DNA of 60,327 bases, from NCBI GenBank assembly GCA_929200255.1, contig CAKMYZ010000019.1:1-60327 (forward strand), given 5' to 3'. This document shows, piece after piece, positions 1 to 7,156 of this stretch. Position 1 is the stretch's first letter, and each line of letters opens with the position of its first letter. The stretch comes from an uncultured Alphaproteobacteria bacterium. Its GTDB lineage: Bacteria > Pseudomonadota > Alphaproteobacteria > Rhodobacterales > Rhodobacteraceae. Under the pieces are notes generated by a model that saw only the letters and a list, made by a program, of their open reading frames with translations, made no database searches and was not told the DNA's origin. A program made the translations under genes and the position numbers.

Positions 1-350
1 AAAGGTGGCTTAAACGAGCACTTGGAGCGGCACAAAAGCGTGACAGGTCCAATCTGGTAGCAAAAGACATCATGAATTTGCGCTAAGAAAAGTCCTAATA
101 ACTTCTGCCCAGAAGGGAAGTGTTGATAGGTCTCCAAGAGCATCTCGAACTGTTCAAGTGCGGCCGGTGCGATCAGAAGCTCTTCTGTTCGATTAGAAGA
201 AGTAAGTTTGGTATCCAGATCGTCAGGATCGTTAGGATCGCGTGTATGAACATAGGTGTATAAGTCACCGATGAACTTCGTCATCTCTTGCCGTTTTTCG
301 CTGTTGATCTCTGATGACAGTAGATCCAGAAGAGTTGTTACTTGGTTCAT
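1..350 (-). CDS. Partial hypothetical protein, 3' end outside window
   Basis: An open frame starts at an ATG (complement of 348-350) and reads without a stop for 116 codons to the window edge, so the C-terminus is missing. The protein begins MNQVTTLLDLLSSEI and is soluble and acidic, with an Asp-rich stretch near residues 35-43 (DPNDPDDLD). I recognise no domain. The DNA is visibly richer in A+T than the genes beyond 1100, which together with the neighbouring AlpA-type gene and tRNA suggests it belongs to an integrated element. Function unknown; coding status is inferred from frame length and position only. Confidence 0.55.
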   Translation of the reverse strand, partial: MNQVTTLLDLLSSEINSEKRQEMTKFIGDLYTYVHTRDPNDPDDLDTKLTSSNRTEELLIAPAALEQFEMLLETYQHFPSGQKLLGLFLAQIHDVFCYQIGPVTLLCRSKCSFKPP

Positions 351-578
351 TGTCACCAAAATACGCTAAATATGGGTATTCGACCTAAGAAATGGCCTAG
401 ATATCCGTTGCACGATAAACTCTTATGCGACGCGAGCACAACTGTATGCTGCAATTCAATGACCGATCTCACGCATATTCTCTGTTTTGTTTGCAAAGGC
501 AGCGAATGACCGTATTCCGCCGCACCGTCGGGTGGCCAGGTTTGCAACCCCAGCCACCCAGCTCCCTTTAGAGGAGTG

Positions 579-767
579 TCAGTTCAGCACTTCGCGTTGC
601 GCCAGGCGTTGTTCGAGCCACTCCAGTACTTCACTTTCAACCCAACCCACGCGGTTTGGGCCCAGCTGTACCCGCTTAGGGAATAGGCCTGCCTTCTCCA
701 GACGTGCGGTGTGTTGCGGTGAGTACAAGACCAACTCCTTGACCTGGCGTTTTGAAAGTATCTTCAT
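579..767 (-). CDS. AlpA-family (MerR-like HTH) phage/island regulator
   Basis: A 62-residue protein with the compact winged-helix layout of AlpA/excisionase-type regulators: MKILSKRQVKELV forms the first helix, followed by YSPQHTARLEKAGLFPKRVQLG and a C-terminal GWVESEVLEWLEQRLAQRE, the usual recognition-wing plus last helix. AlpA proteins activate integrase or excision genes of cryptic prophages and islands. The ATG at 765-767 is preferred over an upstream in-frame start at 792-794 because AGGAGA lies about six bases before it. It sits between an unknown A+T-rich ORF and tRNA-Arg, a typical island-end setting. No integrase is visible in the window. Confidence 0.85.
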   Translation of the reverse strand: MKILSKRQVKELVLYSPQHTARLEKAGLFPKRVQLGPNRVGWVESEVLEWLEQRLAQREVLN

Positions 768-788
768 CACGATCTCTCCTAGACAGAA

Positions 789-804
789 GAGCATCGCGAT
801 GCTC
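789..804. promoter_or_regulatory. 16-bp perfect palindrome upstream of alpA-like gene
   Basis: GAGCATCGCGATGCTC is a perfect palindrome that ends 22 bases upstream of the chosen start of the AlpA-type gene. Its position fits an operator for that gene or a site for a dimeric regulator. Function is inferred from symmetry and position alone. Confidence 0.4.
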
Positions 805-939
805 GGGTTTCGACAAGTTCCCCGAGGAGGTTGCAGGCTAACAGCTTGTGGTTGTGGATCAAGCTGTTCTGATCACCCCAGCAACTTGCAACGCGCTCAT
901 TGCTGAACATACAAAATCATCCTTCCGCATCACATTTGT

Positions 940-958
940 GAGACTAAAAAGAGACTAA
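940..958. repeat. Direct repeat GAGACTAA x2 near tRNA 3' side
   Basis: GAGACTAA occurs at 940-947 and again at 951-958, separated by three A residues. It lies just outside the tRNA-Arg terminator on the island side. Such short direct repeats occur at integrase arm sites, but no integrase or second att copy is in the window, so the role is a guess. Confidence 0.35.
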
Positions 959-966
959 GAATTGAA

Positions 967-996
967 AAAGGCTTAGCGATTTTTCGCTAAGCCTTT
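967..996 (-). terminator. Rho-independent terminator of tRNA-Arg
   Basis: A perfect 13-bp stem (967-979 with 984-996) encloses a four-base loop. It lies nine bases beyond the CCA end of the tRNA on the minus strand and is followed on that strand by TTCAATTC. The stem is strong and its position fits a tRNA terminator, although the T-run is short. Confidence 0.7.
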
Positions 997-1004
997 GAAT
1001 TCTT

Positions 1005-1081
1005 TGGCGGACTGGGGAGGATTCGAACCCCCGACCCCTTGATTCGTAGTCAAGTACTCTATCCAACTGAGCTACCAATCC
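1005..1081 (-). tRNA. tRNA-Arg(ACG)
   Basis: A complete 77-nt tRNA folds on the minus strand. The acceptor arm is GGATTGG/CCAGTCC with discriminator G and an encoded CCA at 1005-1007. The D arm starts with TAGCTCAG. The anticodon stem is CTTGA/TCAAG with loop CTACGAA, giving anticodon ACG (arginine, read as ICG). The T loop is TTCGAAT. The gene is intact although a mobile-element-like region abuts its 3' side, a common attB situation. Confidence 0.97.
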
Positions 1082-1142
1082 GCGTATCGGGGGATTTAGA
1101 CGTGCTGCGCGCATGATGCAAGGCCCAATTCAGATTCTTTCG

Positions 1143-2543
1143 CTATTCGGCGGCCGGGGCCAGCGCCAGGTCCTCTTTTGGTAGTTGCAAGGCAAACACG
1201 GTTCCGTTCTCATCGGTTTTTTTCAGTTCCAGCCGCCCGCCATGCCCGCGGATCAGGTCGGCTGCGATCACAAGGCCCAGACCAGATCCGCCCTTGCGCA
1301 CCCCGCCCTGAAACGGCTGGAACAGGTGTTCCTGCGCTTTTTGCGGCAATCCCGGTCCTGTGTCGGTGATGGTAAGCTGCCAGGCCTGATCACCCTCAAC
1401 CGCTTGCAGGCCAATCTCGCCCGGCTCTCCTGTCGCCATGATCGCCTGACGAGCATTGCGTACCAGATTGAAGATTGCACGGAACAGTTGTTCGCCGTCG
1501 GCACGCAGGGTCATGGAGGCCGGAATATCTTCGGAAAACGATAGCGGGTAGTCGCCGGCGGCCAGCCGTTCACTGTCGATGACATCGCCAACGATCCCCG
1601 CCAGGTTGACGCGCGAAAGTGTCGGTGCGGGTTCGTCCACCCGGCCAAAGGCAAGGGTGGTTTCACACAGGTTTACTGCCCGTGTGATCGAATTCACCAA
1701 TTTGGGTGCCATCCGTTTGACCAAAGGATCATCCGAGGATTCAATGCGATCTGTAAAGAGCTGGGCCGAGGTCAGGATATTGCGAAGATCGTGACTCACC
1801 TTGGCCACGGCACCACCCAATTGGGCCAGGCGCTCCTTCTGTTTCAGCGCGCCGGTGAGCTGCTGTTGCATCATTTGCAGGGATTCTTCGGCATCGCGCA
1901 ACTCGCGCACGCCTGCCGTCGGCGTGATGATCTGGCGGGCGTCCTCGGGTGCTTTGGCGTAGGCCTGCATGTGATCGACAACACCTTTGATCGGGCGGAC
2001 CAGCAGAAATTGCACCGCAACAAACAAAAGCCCAGCGGTGATAATCGAGATGAAAGCCGACAGCAGAAGGATGTTGCGCCCGTAATCGAGCAGAGCCGCC
2101 CGGAGCGGCATCTCATCCATGGTGACCTCGATCAGTAGACCGCCTTCGCGCACAGGGTTGCCGATCACCCGGATCACACGCTCTTGGGTGTCCAGCAGCG
2201 TGCCAAGGGCGTCACCGATGAGTGTCATGCTGGTGGCGTTGCGCATGTCATAGGTCGCGGTGATGGGCGAGGGGATGGGCGACGACAGCGCCAATTGGCG
2301 GATCTCATCGCGTCGCAATACCACGTTATAGACTTCCGCATTGCGCAACAGTTCCGCTTCCAGCGCAGGGCTGATCATGTCGTCGGCTTCCAGGGCAAGT
2401 GAGGCGATCTGCGCGCGTTCCAGCCGCGCCAGCAGATAGTCCTCACGGAACCGCGCGACCGATGGCACGAAGATGAAGACCTCGGCCAGCATCACGAAGA
2501 TCACCGTGAGGATCAGAAATCGACCTGAGAGTGAGTTGGTCAT
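1143..2543 (-). CDS. Membrane sensor histidine kinase
   Basis: A 466-residue two-component sensor kinase. One N-terminal membrane helix (about residues 8-27) is followed by a periplasmic region and a second helix near 155-178, leading into a HAMP linker. The phospho-acceptor is H251 in KVSHDLRN. Catalytic boxes follow: NLVRNARQAI (N box), DTGPGLP (G1) and GGSGLGLVIA (G2). It should autophosphorylate and pass phosphate to a response regulator, but none is adjacent. It is the last gene of a minus-strand operon with the oxidoreductase (19-nt gap) and the TVP38 protein, so it may sense a redox or envelope signal linked to them; the signal is unknown. Confidence 0.93.
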   Translation of the reverse strand: MTNSLSGRFLILTVIFVMLAEVFIFVPSVARFREDYLLARLERAQIASLALEADDMISPALEAELLRNAEVYNVVLRRDEIRQLALSSPIPSPITATYDMRNATSMTLIGDALGTLLDTQERVIRVIGNPVREGGLLIEVTMDEMPLRAALLDYGRNILLLSAFISIITAGLLFVAVQFLLVRPIKGVVDHMQAYAKAPEDARQIITPTAGVRELRDAEESLQMMQQQLTGALKQKERLAQLGGAVAKVSHDLRNILTSAQLFTDRIESSDDPLVKRMAPKLVNSITRAVNLCETTLAFGRVDEPAPTLSRVNLAGIVGDVIDSERLAAGDYPLSFSEDIPASMTLRADGEQLFRAIFNLVRNARQAIMATGEPGEIGLQAVEGDQAWQLTITDTGPGLPQKAQEHLFQPFQGGVRKGGSGLGLVIAADLIRGHGGRLELKKTDENGTVFALQLPKEDLALAPAAE

Positions 2544-2562
2544 TTTGCCTCGTTCTCGGGGC

Positions 2563-3981
2563 TTATGGCAGCCAACGCTGCACGAAGCCCACGATACGTT
2601 TTACCTTATCGCTTTCGAATAGTCTTGGGCTAAAGTAGGCCCCCGCGGCCCGTTTGTTAACCTCACTCACTGTGGGGTAGGGCAGTACCGTATTTGCGAC
2701 TGCCGACATCTTCATCTTATTGGCAATCGCCATGGCCCACATGCCGATCAGCTCGCCTGCCATATGTCCCGCGATGGACGCACCAACGGGGCGACCTTTG
2801 ACAACCATTACCTTGATCAGGCCTTTGTTTTTGCGTTCGGCAATCAGGCGGTCATTGTGGTGGAAATCAAAACGCACCACTTCAAGTGACGCGCCGTATT
2901 TTGACCTGGCCTGTGCTTCGGTCAGGCCAACCTGCGCCAGTTCAGGGTCCGTATAGGTTGCCCAGGGAATGTGATCGGTGCGTTGCTTGGACGGTAGACC
3001 AAACAGCATCGCGCGGATCAGCACACCCGCGTGGTACCCCGCGACATGGGTGAACTGTAATCCACCTGCAACATCACCGGCCGCATAGACCTTCTTGTTG
3101 GTGACCGAACGCAGATCAGCGCCAACCTTCAGGCCAGAGCGGTCATGGGCAATGCCGCCTGCGTCCAGATCCAGTTTGTCGGTGTTCACCTTGCGCCCCA
3201 CGGCGATCAGCAGGTGTGAACCGGTGAAATCGCCTTTCGGCGTATGCACGGTGATCGATTTACCCTTGCCGCTGATCTTCTCGGCCTGGGCCTCTTCGAT
3301 GATGTTGATGCCTTCATCTTTCATCTTTTCCAGCACGAATGCGGCCATCTCTGGGTCGTCTTTGCCGAAGGCCTTGGCCCCTTCAATGACGGTCACATGG
3401 CAGCCCAAGCGACGGTGCGCTTGCGCCATTTCCATGCCGATGGGCCCGCCGCCGATGACAATCAGATGCTTGGGCTTTTCACGCAGATCAAAGATATCTT
3501 CATTGGTGTAGTGCTTGACCGTGCCCAAGCCGGGGATGGGGGGTACGAATGGGGCCGAACCCGTAGCGACGACAAAGCGGCGCGCTTCGATGATGTTGTT
3601 GCCTGCCTGTACTTCGGTCTTTGAGATGAATTTGCCGAATGCTTCAATCACTTGCACGCCGAGGCCCGCGAAGCGCTCTACGCTGTCGACAGGGGCGATG
3701 GTCGCGATCACATCGTGGACGTGGTCTTTGGCGGCGGCGTAATCAACCTGTGCCTCAACCTCGCCAACACCGTATTTCGCACCGTGAGACATGGCGTGGG
3801 CCTGCTTGGCCGAAGCAATCAGCGCCTTGGATGGAATACAGCCGTAGTTCAGGCAGTCGCCGCCCATTTTGTGCCCTTCCAGCAGGACCACTTTGGCACC
3901 CATCTGGATTGCACCAGCTGCGATAGACAAACCGCCCGAGCCGCCGCCGATGATGCAAATATCTGTCTTAATACGGTTCAT
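2563..3981 (-). CDS. FAD-dependent pyridine nucleotide-disulfide oxidoreductase
   Basis: A 472-residue class I flavoprotein disulfide reductase of the dihydrolipoamide dehydrogenase/mercuric reductase group. It has an N-terminal FAD-binding GGGSGG (12-17), a redox pair C43/C48 in GGDCLNYGC, a central NAD(P)-binding VIGGGPIGMEMA and a second FAD motif YAAGDVAGG. The C-terminal dimerisation segment has LPYPTVSE, where lipoamide dehydrogenases have a catalytic His (HPT). The vicinal cysteines typical of the MerA C-terminus are absent, so it is neither a standard LPD nor a mercuric reductase. The ATG at 3979-3981 is preferred because it follows the upstream stop by two bases; an upstream in-frame start would overlap that gene. 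Substrate unknown. Confidence 0.9.
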   Translation of the reverse strand: MNRIKTDICIIGGGSGGLSIAAGAIQMGAKVVLLEGHKMGGDCLNYGCIPSKALIASAKQAHAMSHGAKYGVGEVEAQVDYAAAKDHVHDVIATIAPVDSVERFAGLGVQVIEAFGKFISKTEVQAGNNIIEARRFVVATGSAPFVPPIPGLGTVKHYTNEDIFDLREKPKHLIVIGGGPIGMEMAQAHRRLGCHVTVIEGAKAFGKDDPEMAAFVLEKMKDEGINIIEEAQAEKISGKGKSITVHTPKGDFTGSHLLIAVGRKVNTDKLDLDAGGIAHDRSGLKVGADLRSVTNKKVYAAGDVAGGLQFTHVAGYHAGVLIRAMLFGLPSKQRTDHIPWATYTDPELAQVGLTEAQARSKYGASLEVVRFDFHHNDRLIAERKNKGLIKVMVVKGRPVGASIAGHMAGELIGMWAMAIANKMKMSAVANTVLPYPTVSEVNKRAAGAYFSPRLFESDKVKRIVGFVQRWLP

Positions 3982-3983
3982 GA

Positions 3984-4706
3984 CTACAGGCCTTTCTTGC
4001 CACGAATGGCGTTGATCGCGATGGGCAGAGCGGCGAGTACACACAAGCCGATGATGGGGAAGATGATCTGTGGTTCAAAGATGAAGCCAAGGTTTGGGGT
4101 TTCACCCCGGGCAAACACTTCGCCAAGGCCCGCGCCGACAGAGGTGTAGACCACGGAACCGGGGATGATACCAAGGAAGGTCGAGATCACAAAACGATGC
4201 AGCGGCACCTCAAGGAACGAAGGGATCAGGTTAGCAAGGAAGAAGGGGACGGCAGGGACCAGGCGGATCAGGAACAGCATGGACCATTGGTTTTCATCGA
4301 TCCCATCTTTGATCTTCTTCACGGCGCCGTCTGAGCTCTCCAGCTTCTTGCCGAGGCTTTCACCGAACCCCCAGCGGGCGGCGAGGAAAATCGCGGTTGC
4401 GCCGATGGTTGCTGCAGTCATGTTGAATAGCGCGCCGGGAAAGGTTGCAAACAGGAAACCGCCGGTGAGTGTGGCGATTGTTGCCCCGGGGAGGGAGAAG
4501 GCAACAATCACCACATAGGCTGCGATAAAGACCACAACGGTCAGCAGATAGTTGTTGTCGCGAAAGCCGAGGAGGGCCTCACGGTTTTCGGCGAGCGCCT
4601 CGAACGTCAGGTAATCGCGTAGAAAAAACGCACCCAGCACAGCGGCAACGCCGATAACGATGAGAGGCAGTTTTTTGAGTATCCGGCGGGTCGGGGCTTC
4701 GGTCAT
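3984..4706 (-). CDS. TVP38/TMEM64 (DedA-like) membrane protein
   Basis: A 240-residue integral membrane protein of the TVP38/TMEM64 (SNARE-associated, VTT) family. The first helix is at about 15-33. The VTT core includes FSLPGATIATLTGG and, further on, FLIRLVPAVPFFLANLI, the family's conserved re-entrant segments. It ends with a hydrophobic helix and GKKGL. Bacterial members resemble DedA lipid scramblases or transporters. The ATG at 4704-4706 (MTEAPTRR) gives the usual family length; an upstream extension to 5033 is non-homologous and would overlap the rpmH promoter. TVP38 next to a disulfide oxidoreductase is a recurrent pairing, here with a kinase downstream. Confidence 0.9.
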   Translation of the reverse strand: MTEAPTRRILKKLPLIVIGVAAVLGAFFLRDYLTFEALAENREALLGFRDNNYLLTVVVFIAAYVVIVAFSLPGATIATLTGGFLFATFPGALFNMTAATIGATAIFLAARWGFGESLGKKLESSDGAVKKIKDGIDENQWSMLFLIRLVPAVPFFLANLIPSFLEVPLHRFVISTFLGIIPGSVVYTSVGAGLGEVFARGETPNLGFIFEPQIIFPIIGLCVLAALPIAINAIRGKKGL

Positions 4707-4898
4707 CTTTCGGGTCCTATGGATATCTCGTGGTTGCACGTTAGATGGACGTAACCCGGCTATTGTGATACCCACCTCACGGCGCATTGATACAAAGCCC
4801 CCCTGATGTTTCAGTTTTATGTGTATTGCCCGTGAAGATTGTAACAATTGGCGTGACCGAAATGTGGTAATTGTTGCAGATTCACCCCCCAGCTTGCG

Positions 4899-4927
4899 TT
4901 GACATGCATAGCGCCCCCCTCTAAACG
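4899..4927 (+). promoter_or_regulatory. Candidate rpmH-rnpA-yidD promoter
   Basis: TTGACA at 4899-4904 matches the -35 consensus exactly. Seventeen bases later TAAACG (4922-4927) is an acceptable -10. Transcription would start about 60 bases before rpmH. The remainder of the 289-bp divergent gap (4707-4995) shows no other clear signal. Confidence 0.55.
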
Positions 4928-4995
4928 ACGGGTCTGAATTGTAGTTCGGCTTCGAATCCCTTGATCGGGTTTGGCCATAAACCGGAGAGCACGCT

Positions 4996-5130
4996 ATGAA
5001 GCGCACGTTCCAACCATCAAACCGGGTTCGCAAGAACCGTCACGGATTCCGTGCGCGCATGGCCACAAAGGCCGGTCGTAAGATCCTGAACAATCGCCGT
5101 GCCAAGGGCCGTGCGAAGCTGAGCGCGTAA
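4996..5130 (+). CDS. rpmH: 50S ribosomal protein L34
   Basis: A 44-residue, strongly basic protein beginning [18 protein letters not shown] and ending RAKLSA, the universal L34 sequence pattern at its usual length. It is a structural component of the large ribosomal subunit. GGAGAG lies eight bases before the ATG. It is the first gene of the conserved rpmH-rnpA-yidD cluster, with rnpA starting about 14 bases downstream. Confidence 0.99.
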   Translation: MKRTFQPSNRVRKNRHGFRARMATKAGRKILNNRRAKGRAKLSA

Positions 5131-5144
5131 GCGCAGCGGCTGTT

Positions 5145-5531
5145 TTGACCGATTTGAAACCGCCGGTTGGGCCTGTCACGGGCGCTCCGGCGGTTTCTGT
5201 TTGTGTATTGACCAAACGTGCTGACTTTGTGCGCGCGTCACGCGCCAGACGTCAGGGCACACCCGGTATCCACCTGCAGGGCCGTCAACGCAGTAAGGGC
5301 GAGGCGGATGGCACCCGCGTTGGTTTTACATGTTCCAAGAAGGTCGGCAACGCCGTTGCCCGCAACCGCGCCAAGCGTCGCTTGCGCGAGGCGGCCCGCA
5401 TCGTATTGCCGGAACTGGGCCGTGATGGCTGGGATTACGTGCTGGTCGGTCGCAAAGATATCACAGCGACCCTCCCGTTTGAGACGTTGGTGGCCGATCT
5501 GCGGCGCGCAATGACAAAGGTCCACGGATGA
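5145..5531 (+). CDS. rnpA: Ribonuclease P protein component
   Basis: A 128-residue basic protein that assists the RNase P RNA in maturing tRNA 5' ends. The core RNR-type motif is [21 protein letters not shown] (about residues 65-85), preceded by [13 protein letters not shown]. The proposed start is a TTG at 5145; an internal start within the Pro/Val-rich N-terminus is possible, as alphaproteobacterial RnpA proteins often carry a variable N-terminal extension. Its last four bases overlap the yidD start (ATGA), implying translational coupling. Confidence 0.95.
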   Translation: MTDLKPPVGPVTGAPAVSVCVLTKRADFVRASRARRQGTPGIHLQGRQRSKGEADGTRVGFTCSKKVGNAVARNRAKRRLREAARIVLPELGRDGWDYVLVGRKDITATLPFETLVADLRRAMTKVHG

Positions 5532-5749
5532 GCCCGTTTGCCTATGTTGTTTCTTTGCCCGTCCGGGCGTACCGCGTGGTGCTGTCACCATGGGTCGGGA
5601 TGAACTGCCGGTATCAGCCAACCTGTTCGGCCTATGCGCTGGAGGCATTGGAAAAGCATGGGGCGGTCAAGGGCAGTTATCTGACTATACGCCGTATTCT
5701 ACGCTGCCACCCATGGGGTGGGTCAGGGATTGATAACGTTCCAGACTAA
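5528..5749 (+). CDS. yidD: Membrane protein insertion efficiency factor YidD
   Basis: A 73-residue protein with the family hallmark of three cysteines: [20 protein letters not shown], then [12 protein letters not shown]. YidD is an inner-membrane-associated factor that helps YidC insert proteins. Length and position after rnpA are typical. yidC, commonly the next gene in this cluster, is absent here; instead a palindrome cluster and a convergent racemase gene follow. Confidence 0.97.
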   Translation: MSPFAYVVSLPVRAYRVVLSPWVGMNCRYQPTCSAYALEALEKHGAVKGSYLTIRRILRCHPWGGSGIDNVPD

Positions 5750-5862
5750 AGATTTTCATCGAAAATCTTTCCCAAAGCCAAGAAATTTCGCCGAAATTTC
5801 TTGGCTACAGTTTTCTGAATGAAATTGTGACGGTTCCGATATCCAGCGCATAGCGCTGGATA
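5748..5862. repeat. Cluster of three perfect palindromes after yidD
   Basis: Three perfect inverted repeats lie within 115 bases. The first is 5748-5757/5761-5770 (10-bp stem AAAGATTTTC, 3-nt loop), which begins inside the yidD stop codon. The second is 5776-5790/5792-5806 (15-bp stem, 1-nt centre). The third is 5840-5849/5853-5862 (10-bp stem TATCCAGCGC, 3-nt loop). None has a long T-run. They may act as terminators, mRNA stabilisers or REP-type elements; each has a different sequence. Confidence 0.7.
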
Positions 5863-5989
5863 AAAGCCAAGTCTATCAACCGATCATCAGCCAGCGCGTG
5901 CGCTCAGTCATCGAAGGTGATGCGCAGTGTATCGGCCTCCTTCATGGCAGACCGAACCCGCTAAACCACCAATAGACCAATCCCCCGAT

Positions 5990-6024
5990 AAGGCCGCAAA
6001 GAGGGGTCGCGCGGCCTTTTGTGT
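5990..6024 (+). terminator. Terminator-like hairpin between yidD and the racemase
   Basis: Stem AAGGCCGC (5990-5997) pairs with GCGGCCTT (6011-6018) around a 13-nt loop. TTTTGTGTTT follows on the plus strand. It would stop plus-strand transcripts from the rpmH operon and could act weakly on the convergent racemase transcript. No gene is visible in 5750-6032. Confidence 0.6.
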
Positions 6025-6032
6025 TTCAGACT

Positions 6033-7154
6033 CTAACGGCGATAGATCCGTGGATTGCGCAGGCCCCAGTCCGAAAATAAATCCGCAAGGATTGTTCCGA
6101 ATTGTTTGATTGCCGCTTCCGGAAAAAGCGCGTTCGGGCCGTTACCGCCAAACACAACTGCTTCATCACCGATCTCGACACCGCCAATGTCGGATACATC
6201 GGCAACAATTGAATTCATCGAAATCTTACCAAGAACAGGTGCGAGCTTGCTTCGGATCAAAATCGCGCCGCGGCCCTGCGCAATCCGATTGTACCCAGCA
6301 GCATATCCGATTGAAATACAGGCCAGACGACGATCCGCTTTCAACATCGTGTCGCGATCATACCCCACGGTTGCGCCCATGGGGTAGTTGCCCAAATGAA
6401 CTACACGCGACTTGAGCTCGATACTCGGACGGAAGCCGGTTTCGGGTTTCACGATGCCATAAAGGATCGCGCCACAGCGGTACATATCGGTTTCAATCTG
6501 TTCGCCCGAGACGAGCGTCAGTGTGCTGCCTGCGTGGACCAGAAGATCCGATCTTTTTAGGGTGCTGTTGTTACATGTCCATGCAACTTGCTGTTTGAAG
6601 AGGGCGGCGCTTTGCCTCAGGAGCACGGGTTCGTTTGATGGGAAATGGGTGCTGATGCCAACGATATGAGTGCCAATTTCATCAAGGAGCTCGCGGCATT
6701 CTTGCTGACCAGCCTTGGTAGATACTTCTATCCCGTCGCGGCACATGCCATCACAATTCAACGCAAGATGAATGCCACTCACTTGGCCCCCAGAACGGAT
6801 GATCCGGCGCAGCTGCTTGGCGGCCCATAGTGAGCCAACCTGCTCTTCGACACAGTCGACCAGCGCGCCCGTCATCTCTTGCGGCGTGGCGGCGCGCAGA
6901 CGGATAAGCCTGCCCGTAAATCCTGCCTCGCGAACAGCACGGCTTTCGGCGTTTGACGTTATGCCGATACAGCTCACACCTTGCTCCATCAGCAAGGGCA
7001 CGATACGCCCGATCCCGTGCCCATAGGCATCCGCCTTCATCACTGCGCAAAACTCTACACCGGCAGGTACGAGCCCAAGCGCCAGTTCGAGGTTACGCGA
7101 AATGCGGTCACAGTGAATTTCGCACCAGGAGCTTGGAACCGGGATGTCGGACAT
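6033..7154 (-). CDS. Amino-acid racemase, broad-specificity (Bsr) type
   Basis: A 373-residue PLP-dependent fold-III racemase. The PLP lysine is K40 in CAVMKADAYGHG, and the second catalytic region is IGYAAGYNR near residue 275. The stretch HLALNCDGMCRDGIEV and the later YPMGATVGYDRDTML match the pattern of broad-specificity racemases (Bsr) rather than the HLKVDTGMGRLG form of housekeeping alanine racemases. Unlike typical Bsr, there is no signal peptide, so it should be cytoplasmic. It starts two bases after the amidohydrolase stop, at the end of a transporter operon, which suggests interconversion of imported D- or L-amino acids. A housekeeping Alr role cannot be excluded. Confidence 0.85.
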   Translation of the reverse strand: MSDIPVPSSWCEIHCDRISRNLELALGLVPAGVEFCAVMKADAYGHGIGRIVPLLMEQGVSCIGITSNAESRAVREAGFTGRLIRLRAATPQEMTGALVDCVEEQVGSLWAAKQLRRIIRSGGQVSGIHLALNCDGMCRDGIEVSTKAGQQECRELLDEIGTHIVGISTHFPSNEPVLLRQSAALFKQQVAWTCNNSTLKRSDLLVHAGSTLTLVSGEQIETDMYRCGAILYGIVKPETGFRPSIELKSRVVHLGNYPMGATVGYDRDTMLKADRRLACISIGYAAGYNRIAQGRGAILIRSKLAPVLGKISMNSIVADVSDIGGVEIGDEAVVFGGNGPNALFPEAAIKQFGTILADLFSDWGLRNPRIYRR

Positions 7155-7156
7155 GC

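Noticed and set aside
353..547. Minus-strand 64-residue frame left of the AlpA-type gene
   Set aside because: No ribosome-binding site, no domain and a biased composition; probably chance.
487..906. Plus-strand 139-residue frame covering the AlpA-type gene
   Set aside because: It is antisense to a well-motivated gene with a good ribosome-binding site and its Ser/Arg/Cys-rich translation looks non-coding.
2563..3981. Mercuric reductase annotation
   Set aside because: The N-terminal metal domain and the C-terminal vicinal cysteines are absent, and no mer genes are near.
4940..4980. tRNA T-loop-like TTCGAATCCC before rpmH
   Set aside because: No acceptor, D or anticodon arms can be placed around it; it is just the rpmH leader.
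5890..5960. Minus-strand coding-like tail (MKEADTLRITFDD) between yidD and the racemase
   Set aside because: The frame is closed by a TAG only a few codons upstream and has no start signal worth calling.
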